Under the pieces are notes generated by a model. That model saw only the letters and a list, made by a program, of their open reading frames with translations. It had not been told where the DNA came from and ran no database searches. DNA of 64,000 bases. Source: Nautilus pompilius (Eukaryota; Mollusca; Cephalopoda; Nautilida; Nautilidae). The stretch is taken from positions 124,001 through 188,000 of the forward strand of contig JACATO010001089.1 of the NCBI GenBank assembly GCA_018389105.1, in the 5' to 3' direction. A program made the translations under genes and the position numbers. Shown in pieces: positions 21,404-31,564 of this stretch (within the stretch, counting starts at the first letter, position 1; every line of letters begins with the position of its first letter).

Positions 21404-23241
21404 TATATATATGTATATATACACACACATGCTGTGTGTGTGTGTGTAGAATGAGAGGAAGAATAACGCAGAGCTTGAAGAATATGCAGCTCGCTTTATT
21501 GTTTATCAACAGGCGGAAATGAGCTGTGCTCAAACATAAATGTTTTACGATAATCACCGAGTTAAAAAAACAAACAAGCAGATTGACAGCAACTAAAAGA
21601 AGACTAGTAACTCCTTGGAATGTGTACCTTGCCACTTCTTTTCTCATTACTGAAGAAATAGAGCCACCCACAAGGACCATGTCACGGAAGCGGATGGATG
21701 TAACCTTGATAAAGACAACGCAACATATCTTAAGAGTTTAAATGTGTAAGACAAAAGATGCTCATCAGTTTTACTTATTTATTATCTTTTAAAACCCCAG
21801 TGTTGTAAACTTTCGATTTCTCTCCCCCCCCCACCCCAGAACCATCTGACATGCCGTGATGTTTATCATCATCGATTTCGATTGTCTATTATAGCTTTTC
21901 AGCGGCTCCAGTCGTTATTGCCATTAAAACAATCTGTTAGTTGATATTGTTAATAAGCAGCCCTACGAGAAAAGATGGCAGACCGGTGACATTGTTTGCC
22001 GGAATCGATACAAGCATTTTACCGCACAATTATAACTGTCATAATCGCAAACGGTCCCGCCAGTAATTTACCCAAATTTCATAGCAAGCTTCACCTCTGG
22101 TCACTCGACATCCTAATCATCTTGCAATAACAGCCGGTGTACATCTGCGTGCGGTGCTCTCGTTAATTCTCCTCCGCTCTGTTTTTTTCCGTCTCCGGAA
22201 CTTCAGCTATACATTTTGCGTGTCTCTAATAACGAATTTTTTTTATATTTTTAACGCTGTATTAAAATCCAATAACGAAAGTGGTAATTTTGTAAAATTT
22301 AATGGCTCATTAAAGGCAGATTAGGATTTCTTCTTTTGTTCTTATTAAATTCTTTTTTTCTATTTTTTAACTCCACGTCGGCGTATGTTTTAATTGGGCG
22401 ACAATTAATTGAACGTCTCCTGCTTGACTAGATTTGTGAAATATTTATGGCAACATTTTGAATATGTGATAGTCGAGGCTGAATCGTGGTGAATTCTATC
22501 AATATCGTGTGCGCCCACCATAGCGCCAGAGCCGTTTAATCCGTACAGGGGCGCATTATTTCTAGAAACAAGGCTACGGGCTTCATATTCTCAACAACAA
22601 AAAAGGGAAAAAGTGGGATAGAAATAGACTTTAACATTTGAACCGCTCTTTAATAAAAGTTCATTCATATTTAAATACTTATAAATCATCGCAAATAAAT
22701 TAAAGTATTTTAATTTTTAAGAAAAAAAGAAAATCGAAAGTCACCAACAAACCAACGTTTACTGAAGAAAAAAAGACCCAGACGGCGATCAGATTTGTGA
22801 TTAGCGGATAAAAGTTTTTAAAAGTAAACAGTGAGTGCGTGCTCTCTTTTTGTCTTTGTTCTATAATAATTAACAGAGGGTAAACAAAGTGTCATTGAAT
22901 GAATTTACAGTTGTGTCTTTGTTATGGCTCTGTAATAGTGCTGAAAATGTGATAACTGTCAGGTTAATGAGAATTTTTACTGTAAAAAAAAACGAAGGTA
23001 AAAATCCTTTTTAAGTATACAATAATAAGATCGCTGGTCTGCCTCAACATAAACAACTAGGTGTGTTCTCTTTGGGCTACGTGGACTACCAAAGATAAAC
23101 AGAATCGCTTTACAGATGTTTATTTTTCTCCTTAAGTCGAAGCAAAATATATTTTACAAAAGTTATAACTCCCACAATTGATTTTCAAAGCGTGAAATTT
23201 TTTAATTATCCGATTCTATAGATTTAACGTATAGAAATAAT
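21404..23241. other. non-coding stretch with possible conserved elements
   Basis: It begins with (TA)n/(CA)n next to the Tigger. No coding sequence is supported. Segments at about 21850-22060 and 22375-22585 are of balanced composition and dense in ATTA-type homeodomain-like motifs and CpG, unlike decayed repeats. That is a visual impression only. Confidence 0.35.
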
Positions 23242-23530
23242 TCTCTCTCTCTCTGATGATGTCGCACCTCCCTCTGTAATGACGTCACCTCTCTCTCTGT
23301 AATGACGTCATCTCTCTCTGTAATGACGCCACACCTCCCTCTGTAATGACGTCATATCTCTCTGTAATGACGCAATCTCTCTGTAATGACGTCACACCTC
23401 CCTCTGTAATGACGCCATCTCTCTCTGTAATGACGCCACACCTCCTTCTGTAATGACGTCATCTCTCTCTGTAATGACGCAATCTCTCTCTTTGTAATGA
23501 CGTCACCTCTCCCTCTCTCTCTCTCTCTCC
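23242..23530 (+). repeat. tandem array of CRE-like TGACGTCA units
   Basis: A degenerate first unit is followed by eleven units of about 20-24 bases. Each has a CT-rich spacer, then TGTAATGACG and a variable end. Six contain the full palindrome TGACGTCA, the first at 23280-23287 and the last at 23498-23505. Three have TGACGCCA and two TGACGCAA. The spacers alternate between TCTCTCT and ACACCTCCCT types, so the array may have grown in multi-unit blocks. TGACGTCA is the consensus site of CREB/ATF bZIP factors. Whether it acts as an enhancer or is a chance CT-rich minisatellite cannot be told from sequence. Confidence 0.9.
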
Positions 23531-25471
23531 AGTCGTAGTTCTCCCCCCCACCAGTTAGGTACCAGCTACAAAGCCATTTCAGAAGCGTTTTCTTAAAATA
23601 AAAAGGGAAGATAAAAAAATCTATATACTTGATTATTATCTTAAAGCAGGTATTCCCCCTTCACCTCACACCACCAATGCCTGCAACCCTGATGAGGAAG
23701 CCTTGCTCCGCAGTTGTCCGCTACCCACGGCCGGACCCCTTCTGACTTCGGCAGAAAAATCCCCACTAGAACTCTCCGGTGTTTTTTTTATTAGATGTGG
23801 AGAAAAGCCACGAGGTCAGCGGGAACAAGAGGAACCCATTCTTTACCAGGCCGGTCTCGGCCGGGAACCCAACTCTCTCTCTACCTCAGTCGTCCCGGAC
23901 CACTGCTCCTACAGTTGTGGCTAATTATGGTGTAATATCCTGGTCGTTACGTAGAAAGATTAGAGAGAAGCACATCAGTCTAATCTTGATTTTCTTTAAA
24001 GCTTTCGCCCTGCAGTTGTATGACCTCACGCGGAGCAGAGAGCCCACTCTGATGTATTTTAGATAGCATCCAATGCACCCCGGTTGCCTTTCAAATGGGG
24101 GGGGGGATAAATAAATAAAGCAAACCGACATTTGTCTCTTGAATTCTGTCAACGTAAATAATGCGAATTCCATTATATTGGAAGAGTGTATGATTGCTCT
24201 GCCTTTTAAAGCGAATAAATTTGTCTTTGATTCCACTGTTGTTTTATTCATTAACGTAAAGATGATATGGACAAAATGACCGAAATCGCAGCCAACCTTG
24301 GCTCTCTTCTTTCCCCATGACACTTGTCAGTGTACAAAGCAATGTTTCATTTTATTTCCTTTTCTTCCCCACTTTTCTATTTTCTTATTCACCCCGGAAC
24401 GTTACTGGACTGACTGACATGTACAGGAAAATAGTCTAAGCAGCTTCATTGAAACCTATCGTGCCAGCTTATGTTGTGCGGGCAATTATTTAAAGTGGCG
24501 TGCTGAGATCGGGCGCGGCGCGGATCACCCAGCCATTATTTCGGACGGATCGCCTGAATTGCGGTAGAAAGATTTTCTAACATATTTTACAAATTTAAAT
24601 AATAATAATAATAAAAACTTCCTTTTAGCAAAAGACTAAGCCGTGGTGCAGTCTTGTTTTCTTTTCCTTTTTTTCTATTATGAAGAGCATGCAAGGGAAA
24701 TAAAGAGTAAAAGATAATTAGAGGTCATGTTATCGACGTCACAGGAGCCGCCAGTACTTTTTCTTTTACCTTACAATTCTGTTTGTTATCTTCTACGGTG
24801 CGCGCTCGCGCGTCCGCGTGTATATATATAACCTGATATATGCAGACTTTGAAGGCGTTGAGCTAATGCAAGTTGTCGGCTTGTGATGTACGTGAGATTT
24901 AACAGTTACTTCAGATTAAATTTCGTAATTTTTTTCAAATGATTATTAAAATTGGATTTGAAAGGTAAGCTTCAAAGATGATTGGTATTCAAGAGACAAC
25001 CTAATCAATGACAGCCAACAGACATTTAAAGAAACTGGTGATTACAGAATGCAAATGTGCAGTAAGGAATAATAAAAAAAAAAACAACTAGAAACATAAA
25101 TTAGGTACTTGTGAAAAGTAATAAATATGAAATAGCCAAGGAAATTCAGAGATTGAGTTTTATTATTATTTCTTTAAATTCTATGTTGCAAGTGCTAAAT
25201 GTGTTTGGTGAAACAAAAAATTCTGGTTCTGAGCAAAAGATAATAAGACTTTTGTTTGTCATCTATAAAATATTTTGAAAAGACAAGTGAAGTATAAGTT
25301 AATGTTTGTTTGAGTTGAAGAAAGTACTGACTGTTAAATTACAGATAGGAATTTTTAAAGATAATTCTTGAAGATGCTCCTGTTCCATTCCTAAATCTAA
25401 TTTAAACAACAAAAGAAGAGAGACAAAATAAGAAATAACAACTCTTTTTGATTTTTAAGACAAATTTTTTA
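23531..25471. other. non-coding stretch spanning the CpG boundary
   Basis: There is no supported gene. Frames at 23703-23924 and 24001-24323 lack motifs. GC-rich patches lie at 23690-23920 and 24440-24570. At 24796-24830 an alternating GTGCGCGC...CGCGTGTATATATATA tract occurs. After about 24930 CpG almost disappears. Confidence 0.4.
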
Positions 25472-27234
25472 AACAAATATTTTCATTCTTTATTTAAAAT
25501 TCTACCTTAAAAAGAATAAAGAAATAAACAGCAAATATTTTCATTCTTTATTTAAAATTCTACCTTAAAAAAGAATAAAGAAATAAACAGCAAATATTTT
25601 CATTCTTTATTTAAAATTCTACCTGAAAAAAGAATAAATAAATAAACAGCAAATATTTTCATTCTTTATTTGAAATTCTACCTTAAAAAGGGATAAAGAA
25701 ATAAACAGCAAATATTTTCATTCTTTATTTAAAACTCTACCTTAAAAAGAATAAAGAAATAAAGAGCAAATATTTTCATTCTTTATTTAAAATTCTACCT
25801 TAAAAAGAATAAAGAAATAAACAGCAAATATTTTCATTCTTTATTTAAAATTCTACCTTAAAAAGAATAAAGAAATAAACAGCAAATATTTTCATTCTTT
25901 ATTTAAAATTCTACCTTAAAAAAGAATAAAGAAATAAACAGCAAATATTTTCATTCTTTATTTAAAACTCTACCTTAAAAAAGAATAAAGAAATAAACAG
26001 CAAATATTTTCATTCTTTATTTAAAACTCTACCTTAAAAAAGAATAAAGAAATAAAGAGCAAATATTTTCATTCTTTATTTAAAACTCTACCTTAAAAAA
26101 GAATAAAGAAATAAACAGCAAATATTTTTATTCTTTATTTAAAATTCTACCTTAAAAAAGAATAAAGAAATAAACAACAAATATTTTCATTCTTTATTTA
26201 AAATTCTACCTTAAAAAGAATAAAGAAATAAACAGCAAATATTTTCATTCTTTATTTAAAATTCTACCTTAAAAAAGAATAAAGAAATAAACAGCAAATA
26301 TTTTCATTCTTTATTTAAAACTCTACCTTAAAAAAGAATAAAGAAATAAACAGCAAATATTTTCATTCTTTATTTAAAATTCTACCTTAAAAAGAATAAA
26401 GAAATAAACAGCAAATATTTTCATTCTTTATTTAAAATTCTACCTTAAAAAAGAATAAAGAAATAAAGAGCAAATATTTTCATTCTTTATTTAAAACTCT
26501 ACCTTAAAAAGAATAAAGAAATAAACAGCAAATATTTTCATTCTTTATTTAAAATTCTACCTTAAAAAAGAATAAAGAAATAAAGAGCAAATATTTTCAT
26601 TCTTTATTTAAAACTCTACCTTAAAAAAGAATAAAGAAATAAACAGCAAATATTTTTATTCTTTATTTAAAATTCTACCTTAAAAAAGAATAAAGAAATA
26701 AACAACAAATATTTTCATTCTTTATTTAAAATTCTACCTTAAAAAAGAATAAAGAAATAAACAGCAAATATTTTCATTCTTTATTTAAAATTCTACCTTA
26801 AAAAAGAATAAGAAATAAACAGCAAATATTTTCATTCTTTATTTAAAATTCTACCTTAAAAAAGAATAAAGAAATAAAGAGCAAATATTTTCATTCTTTA
26901 TTTAAAATTCTACCTTAAAAAAGGATAAAGAAATAAACAGCAAATATTTTCATTCTTTATTTAAAATTCTACCTTAAAAAGAATAAAGAAATAAACAGCA
27001 AATATTTTCATTCTTTATTTAAAATTCTACCTTAAAAAAGAATAAAGAAATAAACAGCAAATATTTTCATTCTTTATTTAAAATTCTACCTTAAAAAAGA
27101 ATAAAGAAATAAACAGCAAATATTTTCATTCTTTATTTAAAACTCTACCTTAAAAAAGAATAAAGAAATAAACAGCAAATATTTTCATCCTTTATTTAAA
27201 ATTCTACCTTAAAAAAGAATAAAGAAATAAACAG
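25472..27234. repeat. 30-copy minisatellite, about 58-bp AT-rich unit
   Basis: The unit reads AGCAAATATTTTCATTCTTT, then ATTTAAAATTCTACCTTAAA, then AAAGAATAAAGAAATAAAC. I count 30 copies end to end without spacers. Length varies mainly by one or two A in the A-run. Diagnostic variants are AGAGC for ACAGC, AACTC for AATTC, TTTTTATTC for TTTTCATTC and ACAAC for ACAGC. The ordered variant series GAGC, AACTC, TTTTATTC, ACAAC occurs twice, near 26050-26180 and 26590-26720, about nine units apart. That indicates duplication of a multi-unit block. Each unit has weak internal symmetry (ATTCTTTAT against ATAAAGAAT). No frame is open across it. Confidence 0.97.
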
Positions 27235-28894
27235 TTTAAAACAGTCATATCGATATTTTTTTTGATTGGTTAGTTTGCTGTATGGAACTTGCCAGAATAT
27301 CTAGCTAGAGATATTTCTAAACTGATGATGATATCTTCATATTTTAATATCTTTGAAGCACAATATTTTGGTATCAAAGTTGTGATGTGACATTATATAA
27401 TATGAAAGACGTTTGTGGATAATCAGGAGAATATATGATTAGTAGTTTCTTTTCAATTTTTCCAATTTTGTTGATAAGACAAGCTATCGCTGCAAAACTA
27501 AAAAATGATATAATGAATAATTTTTTATGTGAAAGGAATTGGACTTATTATCCAAATACCTTTCAAGTTTGATTAAGTGAATTTAAATTCTTATATGATA
27601 GCGCTATAAATTGTAATATATCTTGTTATTTCTTCACCAATAAAATAACTCTTTCATTGTGAGCTTGCAAACAAAAAATCTTTCTTTATCCCTAAAACTA
27701 AACAAATAGTTGTTGTTTTCCTTTTTTATAATTTAGTATACTTTGGTGAATTTTATTTATGACACAGTCATGTGTTTTATTATCTGAGAATAAATACTGA
27801 TGTATTTTAAATGATGATGACTATATTGATATCTTTAAAGTTTATTTCTGATGTAGTCTAGGGCAAAATATTTTTTTGTTGCAAATAAACAAACAAAAAA
27901 GAAAAAGCAACAAAATTTTTTTATCATTCTGATGTGAGAAAAGCATTGCAGATGAAGTGACTAACAAAATGTCTGATATTTGTTTATTTATTCATATAAA
28001 TCTATTTACAGAAAAAGCAATAGATGGGAATTACTCCAAGCAAGTTCTTTAATAAATTATCAGCAAACACAGAAGTTACTGATATTTTTATAGACAGATT
28101 TATTAAATAAATCATCCAATTTGTTTTTAAAATGTCAAGACACCTTTTTTCATAGAAAGTCCAAAAAATTGGTGGATTTAATTAAATGATTCCTTTTTAA
28201 AGTGTCCTGCAATAATGATTCAAAACAACGTTGCTTTAATTTTTACATCTGAAATAGATAAAGTAGGTCTAATGTCTGGGTATATCTCTGGTAAGCACAG
28301 TCGTATCTTTGTTGTGTTTCCAAATTTTAACATTAATAATATCAAATAATGTTTTTGTAGGAACTTATAAATTTAAATACAAGAAAAGGAGCTATTAAAT
28401 CTGCAAAAGCAGAAACCTTTTCTTGTGTATAGAAATGTTGTAGTGCACAATTGCTGCTGCACCATCAGTGATCCTTAAAACAACCCTATAGTACTTATAA
28501 TTGTATTACACTTTGTAATATTAAATCATAAAAGTGGCTTGCAATAAAATTGATTTCAGATAAATGACATTGGTATTGCAATAGTTAATTATACATAAAG
28601 CAAAAATTAAAAGATGCTTTAAAAAGATTTAAAAGTGACCATAATTTTGCTTTTTGAATACAGCAGGTGATGGTCACCTTTGATGTGAAACTCCAGCTTA
28701 ACTGTTTTCTTTTAAAGTTCGCTATTTAGCCATGCCAGAGAAATATGTCATTTCTTGTGACATACCAATTAATGCCTTTTGCCATTACTGCATAATTTTG
28801 TAGAAACTCAATTTAAAATAATTCTTTATGTTTTTCCACTTCATAGGTTTCATCACCTGAACTGATTATCTATTTTTTTTGTATTTACAAAATA
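27235..28894. other. CpG-poor AT-rich DNA, unannotated
   Basis: No genes or datable repeats recognised; short poly(T) and AT-rich runs only. Confidence 0.5.
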
Positions 28895-29480
28895 ATACAG
28901 TTCTTCACTTTAGTCCAGTTTACCTTTCTGGTTGTTGTTCCAATGTATCCCATAAGTGTTTTATAGGTTTGAGGTGAGTAGATTGAGATAACTGAGGTAG
29001 ATAGTTTAATCTGCAGAATACCAGATTATACATGATTACAAGAAAATTGTTTTAAATTTACTTATAGTATATTGTCACATGGAAGATTGGATGCATGTGT
29101 AATTATCTAATTAAACAATTTTTCCACAATATCCATGACTGTGTCCTCGAAAACAGTCAGTCAACAGCAACATTTAGTAAATTGCTCTCCGTGTTGTGAA
29201 CACATACAAGACTCTTCCATTTGTGATGGCACAGAACCTTGAATGCTATTTTTTCTTTCTAAAGGTGGCATCCAGTACTAACAAGTGCCCATTTGTAATT
29301 GTTGCTATTTTGGCTATCAAAATAGGTTTTCTCACTGAGCACCATGCATGAATCCCATTGGCTCGAAAATCATCAATAAATGATTGTAATAGTTCTTAAC
29401 CTTTTACTGAAATCACATTGATTACTGGCAGACAGACATTCACCCCACTGTTCTTCAATCATTTTAACTATGATTGCAGT
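28895..29480 (-). pseudogene. Tc1-family transposase relic, minus strand
   Basis: The minus-strand translation, across several frames, gives RANGIHAWCSVRKPIL, then NGRVLYVFTTRR. Near 28970 it gives LPQLSQSTHLKPIKHLWDTL followed by EQQPER. The last block is the Tc1 WPSQSPDLNPIEHLWDxLEQ motif that includes the catalytic Glu neighbourhood. Stops and frame shifts are frequent. It differs in sequence from the other two Tc1 families in the window. I could not find its inverted terminal repeats, so the coordinates cover only the recognisable protein part. Confidence 0.6.
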
Positions 29481-29796
29481 ATAACACTGAACTTGTTTTT
29501 CTTCTATAACTTGTAAATTGTCACAGATTGAGAAATTATAAATTTCAATTTATGCAGTGTGCACATGTAACACATTTAAAATCAAACCTGCCCATCTCCA
29601 TACACATGATTTCAGCCAGTGTAATATGCTTGGATAAACAATTCTACAATTTGGATTTGCCAAGTGTCTTTTAACTTTAAATATATGCCTGTTTTTATTT
29701 TCTTATTGAGAAAACAGTATTTTTCCATAATTTTAATTCTATAAGCTTGTTTCTTTATATAAATTAATAAAATAGTCATTTGAAAACCTGCCAAAG

Positions 29797-30078
29797 GTAG
29801 TGTGATGGTCCAGTGGTGGACAGACTACTGGAATGCTAAGGATAAGGAGCTGAGTTCAAATCCTGGTCATGACTTGTTCAATTTGGCATATCTCCCTGGT
29901 GGTATTGTTTCTTCTTCACCAGCTAGGTGTGTAGGTTTCTTTCTATATTTAAACAATGAAGGCTCCTAGTAGAGATCTCCTGTTAGATTGGTGAAAGTCA
30001 AAGCACAGCAGACATTTTTGTACTGACTATACCTCATCCTGGCTAGTATTCTAAATAAGGTACATATCAATCAACCAA
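29797..30078 (+). mobile_element. tRNA-derived SINE, copy 1
   Basis: It starts with a tRNA-like head holding an A-box-like TGGTCCAGTGGTGG and a B-box-like GAGTTCAAATCC. A body follows that is shared with copies at 35228, 53097 (reverse) and 60437: CATATCTCCCTGG, TTTCTTCTTCACCAGC, a GGTTTCTTTC segment, then TTTAAACAATGAAG. This copy lacks the 3' portion seen in the longer copies. It is non-coding and would be moved by a partner LINE. Confidence 0.75.
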
Positions 30079-30337
30079 ATCTGCAAAATGGCTTTTTAAA
30101 AAAGAAATACATTTAGCTGTAAAATAGTTAAGCATTGAAATGTTGTTGTTTTAAACTGTGTATGATATTTCAAGGTTTTATTTTTAAAATGTATACATTT
30201 TGCCTGTTCAGAAGACTGATAATTTGATTGCTACTGTTGATGTTTTGTAAAGAAACATTTTTGCAGATAAATATTATTTCATTAATAGCCTAATTGAATC
30301 ACATTTTTATGCACAAATAATGTGATATCATCAAGTA

Positions 30338-31562
30338 TTAGGTCATCACAAAAGGTTTTGTCGGTTTTTATATTACGCTAATTTGGGGTTCATTTTTTGC
30401 ATGCTTGTGAAGGTGTATGTAGATAAGTTATATATATTATTTTGTAGCGTGTGCTTTGGCATACATTGTGCAAAACCTACCTTTTAAAAAAATCTGATTG
30501 AAACATAGACAGAAAAGTTTTCGTGCCCATTTTGCTTCACGAGTTCAAACTGGGCCACAAAGTTAGCGAGGCAACTCGTAACATTAAGCAGGCATGGGGC
30601 GAGGACACAGACAATGAGTGCCCAGTACAGCGATGGCCTGCTAAGTTTCGATCAGGAGATGTGAGCCTGGAAGGTGAGGAACGTAGCGGACGTCCTTCCA
30701 GCTGTGATGACGACCGTCTGAAAGCCTCAGTTGAAGCCGATCCAAGAAAAACAGTGCGACAGATTGCTGGAGAGCTTGATGTAAGCACTGCAACTGTATC
30801 CCGGCATCTTGATGCAATCAGCCAGGTGGAAAACCGTAACAAGTGGGTGCCTCACGAGTTGAATGAACAACAACAAAATCGTTGATTGAAGATCTGCTCT
30901 TCGCTTATCATAAGAAACAAAAACGACCCATTTCTTGACCGAATCATTATGTGTGATGGAAAATGGATCCTAGCACAGTGGCTAGACAGAGACAGGGCAC
31001 CTAACCACATTCCAAAACCCAGCCTCCACCCAAAGAAGGTCATGGTCACTCTCTGGCGGATTGCAACTGATGTCATCCACTATAACTTATTGCAACCTGG
31101 TGAAACCATCACAGCTGAGAGGTACTCTCATAAATTAAACGTTGTTCATTAGAAACTCTCCCAACGACAGTCGGCATTGGTGAATCGAAGAAGCCTAATC
31201 CCGCTCCACCACAATGCTTGTCCTCATGTTGCAAAAGTGACTCTTCAGAAACTGAACACAATGGTGTACAAAATTCTCCCTCACCCAGCCTATTAACCAG
31301 ATCTTTCACCTTTTCAAACACCTTGACAGCTTCCTCCATATGAAATTTTTCTCCAACCAAGCAGCAATTGAAACTACCTTCCAACAGTTTATTGACTCCA
31401 AAAATCCTTTCTTTTCAAAATGGTATAAATGAGCTTGTAATTCGTTGGCAGAAGTGTAGACAATGTAATGGAACTGACCTTGATTAATGAACTTCACGTT
31501 CAGCAATGAACATGAAGTCTCATTGTTGCGGGGAAAAAAAACAAATATTTGTAACAGCCTAA
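30338..31562 (+). mobile_element. mariner transposon (SETMAR/Hsmar1-like), decayed, 1225 bp
   Basis: The left end TTAGGTCATCACAAAAGG and the right end (reverse complement TTAGGCTGTTACAAATAT) are flanked by TA at 30336-30337 and 31563-31564. The size is usual for mariner. Ends beginning TTAGG and the WVPHEL-containing transposase fit the group that includes Hsmar1. Inside, the gene is inactivated. The element keeps more CpG than the DNA around it. Confidence 0.9.
30523..31440 (+). pseudogene. mariner transposase, inactivated
   Basis: The N-terminal helix-turn-helix (LLHEFKLGHKVSEATRNI, GEERSGRPSS) and the second one (TVRQIAGELDVSTATVSRHL) are readable, then KWVPHELNEQQQNR. A TGA at 30883-30885 stops the frame. 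It resumes in the same frame with FLDRIIMCDGKW, where the first catalytic Asp is kept. About seven residues are missing between KWIL and AQWLDRD. A TAG at 31150-31152 follows. In the second catalytic block the Asp is replaced by His at 31210-31212 (LHHNACPHVA). A further stop precedes PDLSP, and a short deletion removes the segment that should carry the third Asp before FKHLDSFL. The C-terminal end is readable to about 31430. Two catalytic Asp positions are therefore lost and it cannot be active. Confidence 0.92.
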
Positions 31563-31564
31563 TA

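Noticed and set aside
19988..21430. Antisense and alternative frames of up to 234 codons inside the Tigger
   Set aside because: They are shadows of the GC-rich 502-codon transposase.
25472..27234. CRISPR-like array
   Set aside because: Units are contiguous with no unique spacers, in eukaryotic DNA; it is a minisatellite.
29797..29875. tRNA gene
   Set aside because: The A and B boxes are present but the cloverleaf is degraded and the same head and body recur elsewhere, so it is a SINE head. The same holds for 60437 and the reverse head at 44410-44472.
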